IMG/VR virus record: IMGVR_UViG_3300028895_000526
Coordinates: 1-40,241 of that record
Strand: one strand, 5' to 3'
Origin: a virus
Length of the DNA: 40,241 bases
In this document: one piece after another, positions 20,654 through 28,517 of the stretch
How positions within the stretch are numbered: the first letter of the stretch is position 1
Layout: every line of letters starts with the position of its first letter
Translations under genes and position numbers: made by a program
Notes under the pieces: model-generated
The model's input: the letters and a program-made list of their open reading frames with translations, nothing else
What the model was told of the DNA's origin: nothing
Databases searched by the model: none

Positions 20654-22214
20654 AAACACAAAGAGAATGCTCAAGGCTGCTCTAAACTATCGCAGCAAAG
20701 GTCTCTCTGTTATTCCAGTCGGTGAGAACAAGAAGCCAATCTTTCCGTGGAAGAAGTATACGAAAACTCTCCCAACGAAAGAGCAGATCAAAGAATGGTG
20801 GTCAGAATATCCCGATGCTAATCTTGCTATCATCACTGGAGAGATCTCAAACTTAACTGTCGTCGACGTTGAGAAAGATGGAGAGACAGATGGTTATCCT
20901 GAGACTCTTACTTGTAAGACAGGTGGAGGTGGGTTTCATTTTTATTATCAATACTCTGAACGCTTCAAGAATAAGGTAAGAGTCAGAGAACTTACTGATA
21001 TAAGAAACGACTCAGGCTATGTTGTAGCTCCTCCATCAATACATCAATCTGGCAAAAGATACAAGTGGTTCGCTCGGAATAAGATAGCACCGTTCCCAGT
21101 CAAGCTATTTTATAAAGAGGCAGAGAAGCAAGCTAAGACTGATGAATGGGAAGAGTCTCTCGAGGGAGTCTCAGAAGGAAGCCGTAATGAGACTGCTGCT
21201 AAAGTATGTGGTCTCTTCTTAACAAAGACAAGTTACAAACTCTGGGAACGTATTGCTTGGCCAGCTGTTAAAGAATGGAACAAGCAAAACGATCCGCCGC
21301 TAAGCAACAAAGAACTCCGTGGAGTCTACGATAGTATAGCAAGTCGAGTCACTTACCATCGTGAAGACACTGAGCAAGAAGTCTTAGCACTTGTCGATGT
21401 TACGAAAGAACATAAGGAAGTAATGAAGAGAAGACGCGGCGGTCTTGAGTCAGGAGTACCTTCTGGCTTTGAGCAACTCGATCGGAAGTTAAATGGTGGT
21501 TTCAAGAAGGGTGACTTTATTGTCATCGGAGCAAGGCCATCAGTTGGAAAGACAGCACTGGCACTAACGCTTGCGTATAATGCAGCACTGAAAGACTTTA
21601 AGATACTGTTTTTCTCTATTGAGATGAGTTCTATTGATGTATATGATAGGATCTTATCTTTTATAACGAAAAAACGTTGCAGCGATATTATACAAGGCAA
21701 GCTAAAGAAAGAGCTTCAAACAAAAGCATACCGCAGAGCTAACAAACTCGGGATCTCGATCGTTGAGTTAGCGAAAGCTACTTCATCAGAAGTGATTGAG
21801 GTTACAAAACAGCATCTCATCACGTCAGACGTTGACATGATTATCGTAGACTACCTTCAGTTCTTACGAGACGATGGTAGAAACAAATCAGAAGCGAATC
21901 GTGTTGGGAACATCTCAAAGAACCTCAAGATGCTCGCTCGTATGACAAACATACCAGTGATAGCACCAGCACAACTTAATCGTAAAGCAGAGGGCCGTGG
22001 TCACGGTAACCCAAAGCTGCAAGACTTAAGAGACTCTGGTAACATCGAAGCAGATGCAGATGTTGTATTCTTACTACATCGTAGTCTCTCAATGGAACAC
22101 AGAGAGAATGCTTTCTTAGATATTGCTAAGAATAGAAAAGGAGAGACTGGTGCAGTACGTCTACGCTTTAACTCAAGGACAACGAGATTTGAGATCAATG
22201 ACCAAGCGCCTTAA
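20646..22214 (+). CDS. PrimPol (AEP-type) primase fused to DnaB-family helicase
   Basis: Replicative primase-helicase. N-terminal bifunctional primase/polymerase-like domain (about 1-165): SVIPVGENKKPIFPWKKY, NLAIITG, TVVDVEKD (Asp74, Glu76 as metal ligands), CKTGGGGFHFYY (His98) and DIRNDSGYVVAPPSIHQSG. After a linker, a RecA-like helicase domain: GARPSVGKT Walker A (295-303), IIVDYLQF Walker B (Asp402), and QLN plus RDSGNIEADAD motifs (about 443-472). It should unwind and prime the fork ring-wise. This is T7 gp4-like architecture but with an archaeal-eukaryotic-type primase. Its 3' end overlaps the UDG-like gene by 17 nt. Confidence 0.9.
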   Translation: MTKNTKRMLKAALNYRSKGLSVIPVGENKKPIFPWKKYTKTLPTKEQIKEWWSEYPDANLAIITGEISNLTVVDVEKDGETDGYPETLTCKTGGGGFHFYYQYSERFKNKVRVRELTDIRNDSGYVVAPPSIHQSGKRYKWFARNKIAPFPVKLFYKEAEKQAKTDEWEESLEGVSEGSRNETAAKVCGLFLTKTSYKLWERIAWPAVKEWNKQNDPPLSNKELRGVYDSIASRVTYHREDTEQEVLALVDVTKEHKEVMKRRRGGLESGVPSGFEQLDRKLNGGFKKGDFIVIGARPSVGKTALALTLAYNAALKDFKILFFSIEMSSIDVYDRILSFITKKRCSDIIQGKLKKELQTKAYRRANKLGISIVELAKATSSEVIEVTKQHLITSDVDMIIVDYLQFLRDDGRNKSEANRVGNISKNLKMLARMTNIPVIAPAQLNRKAEGRGHGNPKLQDLRDSGNIEADADVVFLLHRSLSMEHRENAFLDIAKNRKGETGAVRLRFNSRTTRFEINDQAP

Positions 22215-22749
22215 AGAATTCTACGATGACCTTGCTGAGGACTTATACTATCCGTATAGGATGATAAGTAATCCTGCAGTAGTTGGCGTTGGAGAAGTTG
22301 GTAAGATAATGTTTGTTAGCTTATGTCCAGCAAAGTTAAATGATAGGAAAAACTTTGAGCAGTTCTTTAACAGACAATTGAAGAAGGTTGATCTGAGTCC
22401 AAGAGATTACTTCTTCACACATCTCTCCAAGACTTCAATCATTGGAGATAAGAATGGTACACTTGGACCAGCACTACGTGATCGCTTCCGCCGTGATCTA
22501 CGGTTTGAGATTATACAAGTGAGACCGATGCTAGTTGTACTATTGGGCAAGATCGTGCAAGAGTTCTTCGCAGTTAAGCAGATGCATTTACCAAAGCGTA
22601 AGAGGTTTGGTACCCGACGATGTCTTCTCGTTGGGATCCATCACCCGGGTTATGCGAGAAGATCGTCAGCTGCAGCAAAGAAAACGACAGACGATCTAGC
22701 CTATCTAAGTAAACTCTATCGAGAATTACTATGGCTAAAAAATACTTAG
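22198..22749 (+). CDS. Uracil-DNA glycosylase superfamily-like protein (183 aa)
   Basis: Start at 22198 (MTKRLKEFYDD), overlapping the helicase gene by 17 nt; a longer frame is possible but runs inside it. VGEVGKIMFVSLCPAK (about 32-46) corresponds to the GExPG-type loop, DYFFTHLSKTSIIG (70-83) to the conserved N-rich strand, VRPMLVVLLGKIVQEFF to the core, and GIHHPGYARRSS (147-157) to the HPS-type motif. Catalytic residues are degenerate compared with canonical UDGs, so activity (uracil removal or another base) is uncertain. May act in base modification or repair or be a derived DNA-binding protein. Confidence 0.55.
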   Translation: MTKRLKEFYDDLAEDLYYPYRMISNPAVVGVGEVGKIMFVSLCPAKLNDRKNFEQFFNRQLKKVDLSPRDYFFTHLSKTSIIGDKNGTLGPALRDRFRRDLRFEIIQVRPMLVVLLGKIVQEFFAVKQMHLPKRKRFGTRRCLLVGIHHPGYARRSSAAAKKTTDDLAYLSKLYRELLWLKNT

Positions 22750-23177
22750 ACAAGAAGCTTCTCAAAGCCTCGAAAGAAGGTTCATCTTTTATCAAGTTAG
22801 TAACAGGTGAATCAGTAATAGGCGAGTATGTAGGCTATGATACAGTCTACTCTGAGAAGTATAAGAAAGACAACTTCCATTTCCTCTTTGATATCGAAGG
22901 AGATGAGAAGAAACTATCGACTTCGTCAGCCAAAGTTCTTCGGAAGATGGCACAAATCGAGCCAGGTACAATCGTTGAGATCACTCGCTTAGGAGAAGCA
23001 GGTGACACAGATTACTCATTCGACCCAGTCGATGACGATGACTATGACGAGAAGCCAAAGAAGAAAAAGAAGAAGACTGTCAAGAAAAAGAAAAAGAAGA
23101 AAGCAGTTGTCGAAGACGACGATGACGATGATGACGACTTAGACGATGACCTTGACGACGATGACGAAGAAGACTAG
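22731..23177 (+). CDS. Putative single-stranded DNA-binding protein with acidic tail (148 aa)
   Basis: The N-terminal 95 residues look like an OB-fold (FIKLVTGESVIGEYVGYDTVYSEKYKKDNFHFLFDIEGDEKKLSTSSAKVLRKM...GTIVEITRLG): a strand-rich core with basic loops. It is followed by a Lys-rich linker (KKKKKKTVKKKKKKK) and a nearly pure Asp tail (DDDDDDDD...DDDEED). The acidic tail is a hallmark of SSBs, where it recruits replication proteins, and position between helicase and polymerase genes agrees. Overlaps the UDG-like gene by 19 nt. Confidence 0.65.
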   Translation: MAKKYLDKKLLKASKEGSSFIKLVTGESVIGEYVGYDTVYSEKYKKDNFHFLFDIEGDEKKLSTSSAKVLRKMAQIEPGTIVEITRLGEAGDTDYSFDPVDDDDYDEKPKKKKKKTVKKKKKKKAVVEDDDDDDDDLDDDLDDDDEED

Positions 23178-23871
23178 TATCTTGGACCTCGTTCAAGAGG
23201 AACAAGCGTACAATAAAAAGTTGCTTGCAGACAGGAACATACTGTTCAAAGAAGAAGAGCAACATCTTAAAGACTTAAAATTAATCAAGTCTCCACGGAG
23301 ACCTAAAAACAAGATGGCAAAATCAACTAAAGAACGTCTCGTCACTAAGACCTCTTGGGCAGTCACGACTCTTATTGATGACTTTGATGAGCACGGTCCA
23401 ACAAAAAAGTCCATTCGCGTTCTTCGCAAAGCTCTCTCAGAGCTAATGAACGAACGCTTCCCACGGAAGGGAAAGAAAGTTAAGCTGAAAAAGTATGATC
23501 CACCAGCAGATGAACTCCCAGAAGAAGAAGCTGATGTAGAGGAGGAAGAAGAGATGGAAGAAGAAGATCTCAAGCCAGCGAAGAAATCAAAAAAGAAAGC
23601 AAAACCTGAACCAGAAGAAGACGATGATGAAGAAGATGAAGACGAGGATGAGGAAGATGAAGACGAGGAAGAAGACGAAGAAGAAGACGATGACGAAGAA
23701 GAGGAAGAGGACGATGAGGAAGAAGAAGATGACGATGAGGAAGAAGATGACGACGAAGAAGAAGATGAAGACGAAGAAGAAGATGAAGACGAAGAAGAGG
23801 AAGAAGAAAAACCTCGCAAGAAAGCTGCTCCACGTAAGAAAGCAAAGCCGGCAAAGAAACGAAAAAAATAA
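23161..23871 (+). CDS. Hyperacidic early protein (236 aa)
   Basis: Not recognised. Residues 1-125 are helical and mixed charge (MTKKTSILDLVQEEQAYNKKLL..., STKERLVTKTSWAVTTLIDDFDEHGPTKKSIRVLRKALSELM). About residues 152-216 are an uninterrupted run of some 65 Asp/Glu, followed by a Lys/Arg tail (RKKAAPRKKAKPAKKRKK). Start uncertain: ATGs at 23146, 23161 and 23314 all fit. Its first bases overlap the SSB-like gene. Such bipolar proteins can be DNA mimics or histone-chaperone-like decoys of DNA-binding proteins; no evidence beyond composition. Confidence 0.65.
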   Translation: MTKKTSILDLVQEEQAYNKKLLADRNILFKEEEQHLKDLKLIKSPRRPKNKMAKSTKERLVTKTSWAVTTLIDDFDEHGPTKKSIRVLRKALSELMNERFPRKGKKVKLKKYDPPADELPEEEADVEEEEEMEEEDLKPAKKSKKKAKPEPEEDDDEEDEDEDEEDEDEEEDEEEDDDEEEEEDDEEEEDDDEEEDDDEEEDEDEEEDEDEEEEEEKPRKKAAPRKKAKPAKKRKK

Positions 23872-24413
23872 TGCTGATCCTCGTTGAGGGATGTGATAAG
23901 ACTGGAAAGTCTACTCTAATCAATGGACTGAAAGATAAGCTACCAGGTGCGGTAGTAATCAAGAACCCTTTCAAGCCGGAGAGAGGACCTCTCTTTGTTA
24001 ACGGTGTCTACGCAGGGATGTACAATTCTCTGCGTAGTCACCTTGACAAACACTCAGTCCCGATTTTTATAGACAGAAGTCATATCACTGAACTCGTCTA
24101 TGCTAAAGTACTAAGAGGATATGATGCGCGAGAATATTTTGAGTGGGATGAATATGAGACTAGTCTACTAGAGTATAGTATAGTACTATATACGTATGCT
24201 AACGTACGTACTATTAAAGCTAGGTTCGTTACAGATAAGGAGACATACGTTGAACCGAGCTTTATCTCGCTACTGCTAGATGAATACGATGAGTACTTTA
24301 AGCATAGTAATTTAAGAAGACTAAGATTAGATAGTGGAGTACTTAAACCTGATAAGATGATAGAAAAAAGTCTATCGTTCATTGGTTCTCAACGATCTAT
24401 GTTAAAGCTATGA
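23871..24413 (+). CDS. P-loop nucleotide kinase (thymidylate/dNMP kinase-like, 180 aa)
   Basis: LVEGCDKTGKST (Walker A, residues 4-15) with FIDRSH (Asp68-Arg69-Ser70, DR[YS]-type motif) and a C-terminal lid-like region. These are the marks of the TMK-type dNMP kinases of phages, acting as dTMP or modified-dNMP to dNDP kinases. The start shares one base with the preceding stop (TAATG). It overlaps the NTP-PPase gene by 4 nt and lies two genes upstream of the TS/hydroxymethylase-like gene, so it plausibly phosphorylates a thymidylate-type or hydroxymethylated monophosphate. The 3' half has an AT/TAG-rich stretch (24150-24230). Confidence 0.8.
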   Translation: MLILVEGCDKTGKSTLINGLKDKLPGAVVIKNPFKPERGPLFVNGVYAGMYNSLRSHLDKHSVPIFIDRSHITELVYAKVLRGYDAREYFEWDEYETSLLEYSIVLYTYANVRTIKARFVTDKETYVEPSFISLLLDEYDEYFKHSNLRRLRLDSGVLKPDKMIEKSLSFIGSQRSMLKL

Positions 24414-24826
24414 ACATAAGTGAAGTACAAGACACAGAGCTTAAGGGAGATTTACTTAAGCTAATCTATAAGAAGCAAGCTGAAGCTGAAGTAACCTTTG
24501 CTAAGATCGAAGGTATCAAGGAACACTTAGCATTCGGTAAACTAGAGAACCTTCATCTACCAGAAGTATGTAATCATATACAGACTAACATACTATGGAG
24601 ATTAACTGAAGAGATACATGAGTTATCTATAGCTCTAAAGAATGGTAAGCACTGGAGACAAACAACATACTGGACTGATATCAATGAAGCTTTAGACGAA
24701 GTAGCAGACGTTATTATCTACGTTCTTAACTTATGTTTAGCAATTGGCTTAGGTCCTGAAGAGATAGCTCAGCTAGTCTTAAAGAAGATAAAGATAAACA
24801 CTGATCGAATAAGAAGTAAATATTGA
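24410..24826 (+). CDS. All-alpha NTP pyrophosphatase (MazG/dimeric dUTPase-like, 138 aa)
   Basis: The core WRLTEEIHELSIALKNGKHW ... NEALDEVADVIIYVLNL has the paired acidic motifs EExxE (Glu67, Glu68, Glu71) and ExxD (Glu97, Asp100) that bind Mg in this family. MazG-like and dimeric dUTPase/dCTPase enzymes hydrolyse dNTPs to dNMPs and pyrophosphate. It overlaps the kinase gene by 4 nt. In this cassette the substrate could be dUTP or dCTP, feeding the TS/hydroxymethylase-like enzyme and keeping the unmodified base out of phage DNA. Confidence 0.75.
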   Translation: MNISEVQDTELKGDLLKLIYKKQAEAEVTFAKIEGIKEHLAFGKLENLHLPEVCNHIQTNILWRLTEEIHELSIALKNGKHWRQTTYWTDINEALDEVADVIIYVLNLCLAIGLGPEEIAQLVLKKIKINTDRIRSKY

Positions 24827-24827
24827 T

Positions 24828-25043
24828 ATGAACAACGTTGTATCACAATCTCAAAAACACAGAGCAAAACGAGAAGAGACTTGTCTTCATTGTGGCTCTC
24901 AGCAAGTAACTCTAGCAAAGATCTTAAAGAGACCGAAGGAACGAGATAAAATATTACGTATGCAGACAACAAAAGTCTGTGTTAATAAAGCATGTTGGTC
25001 TCACATCGAGATCAACAAGATAAAAACCTGGAAAGCAATCTAA
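24828..25043 (+). CDS. Small zinc-ribbon protein (71 aa)
   Basis: Contains CLHCGSQQ and CVNKACW, two cysteine pairs spaced about 30 residues apart, a zinc-binding motif, flanked by basic segments. It lies in the nucleotide-metabolism cassette between the NTP-PPase and TS-like genes with gaps of 1 and 3 nt. No family is recognised. Could bind nucleic acid or regulate the cassette. Confidence 0.7.
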   Translation: MNNVVSQSQKHRAKREETCLHCGSQQVTLAKILKRPKERDKILRMQTTKVCVNKACWSHIEINKIKTWKAI

Positions 25044-25046
25044 CCT

Positions 25047-25739
25047 ATGCGTATCTATAAGAACTGCAAAGAAGCAGTAGTCGACATCGGTAGAGAACTA
25101 CAAAAGTGTTCTACTGAGATACACACTGATACTTATCAGAACAAAGTTATCGCTGACAATCCAGACTTTAATACACGTGAGATCCAAGCTTATTCATTTG
25201 CGATCATTGATACATCTGATAAAGCTGAGATGCCTCATGCTACTCCAGAATGGGCAGAGGCAGAGTTCAAAGAACGTGTAGCAGAGGTTGATCCTCCAAT
25301 CAATCCTGGTAATGCTTATCACTTAAGAATTGAAGTCTGGCAAGAGTTTCTCGATGATTGCGGTAACTTTGATTACACTTACAATGAGAGGATGTCTTAT
25401 CAGATCTCAGATGTTATTGAAGAACTTAAGAAGCATCGTCTCACTAGACAAGCAATCATTCAGGTTCATGACAGAAAGATCGATGGTAAACTAATGGGAG
25501 TTAAGAGACTCCCTTGCTCCATGTTTTACCAGTTCATGATCAGAGACGGTAAGCTTGATGTCATCTATGTTATGAGGAGCACTGACTTCGTAACGCATTT
25601 CCAGAACGATATCTACTTAGCAATTAAGCTGCAAGAATACCTTGCTACAGAAGTAGGGATCGCTCCTGGCAAGTTTATAATGTTCGCAAGTTCTCTCCAC
25701 ATCTATCAGAAAGACTGGAAAGAACTCGACCGTTACTAA
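25047..25739 (+). CDS. Thymidylate synthase-family protein, dCMP/dUMP hydroxymethylase-like (230 aa)
   Basis: Folate-dependent pyrimidine C5-transferring enzyme family. The catalytic Cys is Cys157 in KRLPCSM. MRSTDFVTHFQND (176-188) holds the Arg177, Ser178 and Asp180 of the phosphate/Asp loop, and SLHIY (216-220) the His218/Tyr220 pair. The residue at the position of TS Asn177 (E. coli numbering, 31 after the catalytic Cys) is Asp188. Asp here is the diagnostic change in T4 dCMP hydroxymethylase, which I recall has FRND at the same spacing. So the product is likely a dCMP (or dUMP) hydroxymethylase rather than a thymidylate synthase. It precedes the polymerase gene with a one-base overlap. 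Confidence 0.8.
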   Translation: MRIYKNCKEAVVDIGRELQKCSTEIHTDTYQNKVIADNPDFNTREIQAYSFAIIDTSDKAEMPHATPEWAEAEFKERVAEVDPPINPGNAYHLRIEVWQEFLDDCGNFDYTYNERMSYQISDVIEELKKHRLTRQAIIQVHDRKIDGKLMGVKRLPCSMFYQFMIRDGKLDVIYVMRSTDFVTHFQNDIYLAIKLQEYLATEVGIAPGKFIMFASSLHIYQKDWKELDRY

Positions 25740-28099
25740 TGAAGATTGAACAGAGAACAATTACATACGACGAATGGAAGAAAGAACCGAGACGTGAGTA
25801 TGTTCTAGGATATAACCAACAAGACGCAGTTGTTCTTGTCTACAGAGAGGGCACAGTAAAGAAGTACTTAACCATCAGAGCAGTGCCTTGGTACTTTTGT
25901 ATCAAGCGCAAAGACTTCGAAAAGAACAGAGATGTCTTCTATGATATGCAACGAGATGGCTATCTGACAAAAGTAACAAGAGATTACTCTGACGAATTTG
26001 TTCGAGTCTACTGTAGAAACATGAATAAGCGTAATGTCATGGATCCAAAGAACACATGCTTACGAGTCTGTAAAAACTTAAACATCCAAACGTATGAAGC
26101 AGATCTTAATTCATATCAACGACTCCTTATTGATCACCACCTCAAAATCGCAAAGCATTATGAAGTTCTCTACTTCGATATCGAAACCGATGATCGGGGC
26201 ATTGGAATTGAGATTGGGCGAGACCGCATACTCTCAGTTGCAGCAGTTAATCAACGAGGACGCGTCTACTACTACTCTGAAGCAGATGAACGCAAAACAA
26301 TTAAGAAGTTCTTTAAGCTCGCTCAAAAGTACGATATTCTTGTCGGCTGGAATAGCGAGCGATTCGATGTTCCATATCTCAGAGACAGGGCTCGTCTCCA
26401 TCATATCTACTTTAACTGGCGTGAAGTTATACAGCTTGATCTCATGCAAAAAATCAAAGAGCTTAACAGAAGAAACATCGAGCTCATCAAAAAAGTAAGA
26501 GGCTTCTCACTTAATGCGATCTCAGCAGAGTTTCTAGGAGAGCAGAAGGTAGAACATACTGAAGGGATCTACGAGATGTATGAGAACAATCCATCAAAGC
26601 TAAGGGAGTATAACATACAAGACACAGTCCTCGTGAAGAGGATCGATGAACATGCAAAAGTAATTAAGCAGAAGATCATTGAACATCAGATCACTGGTTG
26701 TTTCCTTGATGAATATGCAATCTCACGCATCCTTGATATGTATCTCTTGCGACACTCTGAGAGAGGAGCTCGCTTTAAGACTCGTCCACCTTGGCGAAAA
26801 GATAACTATGATGATAGAGAATCAAAGTTTACTGGAGCAGTTGTTCTTGAACCTGTAAGAGGGATTCATCACGAGGTCTATCACTTTGACTTCACAAGCT
26901 TATATCCGAGTATCATCAAGACTTTCAACATAAGTCCTGAGACATGGAGACCAGGAGGTAAAGGTATTAAGACACCGAACGGACAAACATATTCGTTTAA
27001 GCAAGGTATCATACCTGAGATCATTGCCGATCTCTTGCAAGCTAGGAACGATATTCGGTATGGCAGAATGAAGGAATTAAAAAAGTCAGACCCAGAATAT
27101 GAAGAACTATACTTCAAGCAGTACGCGTTCAAGACCATGGCGAATTCGTTTTATGGTATTCTTGGCGCGCCATTTACCAGATACTATAAGACTGAGAATG
27201 CTGAGTCGATTACTTTATCTGGTCACTATCTTATCAGCCTCATTAAACGCTACTTCGAGAAGAAAGGGATGGTCGTGTTATACGGAGATACCGATTCAGT
27301 CTTTGTCAAAGGTAAGAAGATTGACCCTGTTCAATTTAGAAAGAAAGTTAACGCATTCATTGCGAAAAACTTAAAGAGAAAGTTTAATGTCAAGGAAAGC
27401 CACATTGATCTAAAGGTCGAGGCTTTCTATGACAACGTATTCCTTCAAGACAAAAAGAGATATGTAAAGAATGAGAATGGTAAGCTAAAGATTGTTGGTC
27501 TTGAAGCACGTCGTAGAGAAACACTAGCACTCGCTGCAAAGAAACAAGTAGAACTTCTCGAGATGATACTCCTACATGGCTATATCAAAGACGAGATTAT
27601 CAAATGGTTGCTAGAGTTTAAGCAACAAGTCATACACGGAAAGCTTAAGAAAGAAGATGTCACTGTTCAAGTTAAATTATCAAAGCATGCTGATGAGTAT
27701 GATAAGAAAGTTAAAGACGACTTCGGAGAAACTGTAGAGATTAAACCAAGTAAGTTACCTCACATCAAAGTCGCTAAGTGGTTAAAGAAGAATGGCATCA
27801 AAGAGAATGGCATGAACACGTGGGAGAAAGGTTGCTATGTAAAGTTTGTCGTCACTGGTAAAGTAAGAGGAGAGGGTATCACTGCAGTGAGTGTTCACAA
27901 CTATGACGAGGGTACGTATGATCCAGTGTACTACTGGAATGTGAAGTTTTATGCAATGCTTCAGAGAGTTCTTGCTACAAGATATCCGAAGCATGACTGG
28001 ACTCAATATGAAATCGATCCTAAGAAAATTGCTAACAGAGCAAAACGTAAAGAACGTCGCAGAAGGCGTACTTTATTTAGCGATTTTTATCGTTCTTAG
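25739..28099 (+). CDS. Family B DNA polymerase with 3'-5' exonuclease
   Basis: Replicative DNA polymerase. Exonuclease: ExoI YFDIETD (Asp147, Glu149), ExoII GWNSERFDVPYL (Asp210), ExoIII YNIQD (Asp295). Polymerase: motif A FDFTSLYPSII (Asp384), motif B KTMANSFYG (Lys465 onward), motif C YGDTDS (Asp517, Asp519). All catalytic residues are intact. At 786 residues it is near the archaeal/phage PolB length without the protein-primed TPR2 insertions I could see, so DNA- or RNA-primed synthesis is expected. It shares one base with the TS-like gene. The C-terminus ends in a basic stretch (KRKERRRRR). Confidence 0.95.
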   Translation: MKIEQRTITYDEWKKEPRREYVLGYNQQDAVVLVYREGTVKKYLTIRAVPWYFCIKRKDFEKNRDVFYDMQRDGYLTKVTRDYSDEFVRVYCRNMNKRNVMDPKNTCLRVCKNLNIQTYEADLNSYQRLLIDHHLKIAKHYEVLYFDIETDDRGIGIEIGRDRILSVAAVNQRGRVYYYSEADERKTIKKFFKLAQKYDILVGWNSERFDVPYLRDRARLHHIYFNWREVIQLDLMQKIKELNRRNIELIKKVRGFSLNAISAEFLGEQKVEHTEGIYEMYENNPSKLREYNIQDTVLVKRIDEHAKVIKQKIIEHQITGCFLDEYAISRILDMYLLRHSERGARFKTRPPWRKDNYDDRESKFTGAVVLEPVRGIHHEVYHFDFTSLYPSIIKTFNISPETWRPGGKGIKTPNGQTYSFKQGIIPEIIADLLQARNDIRYGRMKELKKSDPEYEELYFKQYAFKTMANSFYGILGAPFTRYYKTENAESITLSGHYLISLIKRYFEKKGMVVLYGDTDSVFVKGKKIDPVQFRKKVNAFIAKNLKRKFNVKESHIDLKVEAFYDNVFLQDKKRYVKNENGKLKIVGLEARRRETLALAAKKQVELLEMILLHGYIKDEIIKWLLEFKQQVIHGKLKKEDVTVQVKLSKHADEYDKKVKDDFGETVEIKPSKLPHIKVAKWLKKNGIKENGMNTWEKGCYVKFVVTGKVRGEGITAVSVHNYDEGTYDPVYYWNVKFYAMLQRVLATRYPKHDWTQYEIDPKKIANRAKRKERRRRRTLFSDFYRS

Positions 28100-28157
28100 T
28101 ATTCTCTGTGTAGCATTTATCTATAACATAACTGTGTACATCTGGCAAACACAATAA
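28008..28157 (+). CDS. Small membrane protein overlapping polymerase 3' end (49 aa)
   Basis: Candidate frame from ATG 28008 (MKSILRKLLTEQNVKNV) to TAA 28155-28157; a longer upstream frame also exists. Its second half is one transmembrane helix, GVLYLAIFIVLSILCVAFIYNITVYIW, extending about 58 nt beyond the polymerase stop. Overlap of 92 nt with the polymerase, no ribosome-binding site, so moderate confidence. Could be a holin or anchor protein. Confidence 0.45.
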   Translation: MKSILRKLLTEQNVKNVAEGVLYLAIFIVLSILCVAFIYNITVYIWQTQ

Positions 28158-28175
28158 TAACTTTAATTCAGTCAC

Positions 28176-28517
28176 ATGGCAAAGCGAAAGACACAAACTG
28201 AGTCGATCATCACGAAGCAAGTTGTAGAGTATCTTGAGAGTAAAGGTTGCATCGTCAAGAAAGTCTACAACGGTGGAGTACCTGGCGGAGTTACTAAAGG
28301 TAAGATCCGCTACAAATCGAAACCAAAAAACGAGAAAGGTATTCCAGATCTGATAGCGATTCACTTAAAGAAGAAAGTCTTCTTGTTCATTGAGATGAAA
28401 AGCAAGAACGGCAAAGTCTCTGAAGAACAAGAGGAGTTTATTAATCTCTTCAACAGATGCAAACAACATTGTGCTGTCGTCTGTAGAAGCGTAGAAGATG
28501 TTAAGAAAATACTTTAG
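28176..28517 (+). CDS. VRR-NUC nuclease (Holliday junction resolvase-like, 113 aa)
   Basis: The VRR-NUC PD-(D/E)XK fold is visible: GIPDLIAI (Asp58), FLFIEMKSKNGK (Glu73, Lys75) and SEEQEEFINLF (Gln85). The size matches stand-alone phage VRR-NUC proteins, which cut branched or flap DNA. It follows the polymerase and would resolve replication or recombination intermediates before packaging. Basic N-terminus (MAKRKTQTES). The last 20 nt overlap the next gene. Confidence 0.8.
   Translation: MAKRKTQTESIITKQVVEYLESKGCIVKKVYNGGVPGGVTKGKIRYKSKPKNEKGIPDLIAIHLKKKVFLFIEMKSKNGKVSEEQEEFINLFNRCKQHCAVVCRSVEDVKKIL

Noticed and set aside
23193-23819. Long minus-strand frame encoding an almost pure Ser tract
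   Set aside because: It is the antisense reading of the Asp/Glu run of the plus-strand hyperacidic gene; codon symmetry makes it open without meaning.
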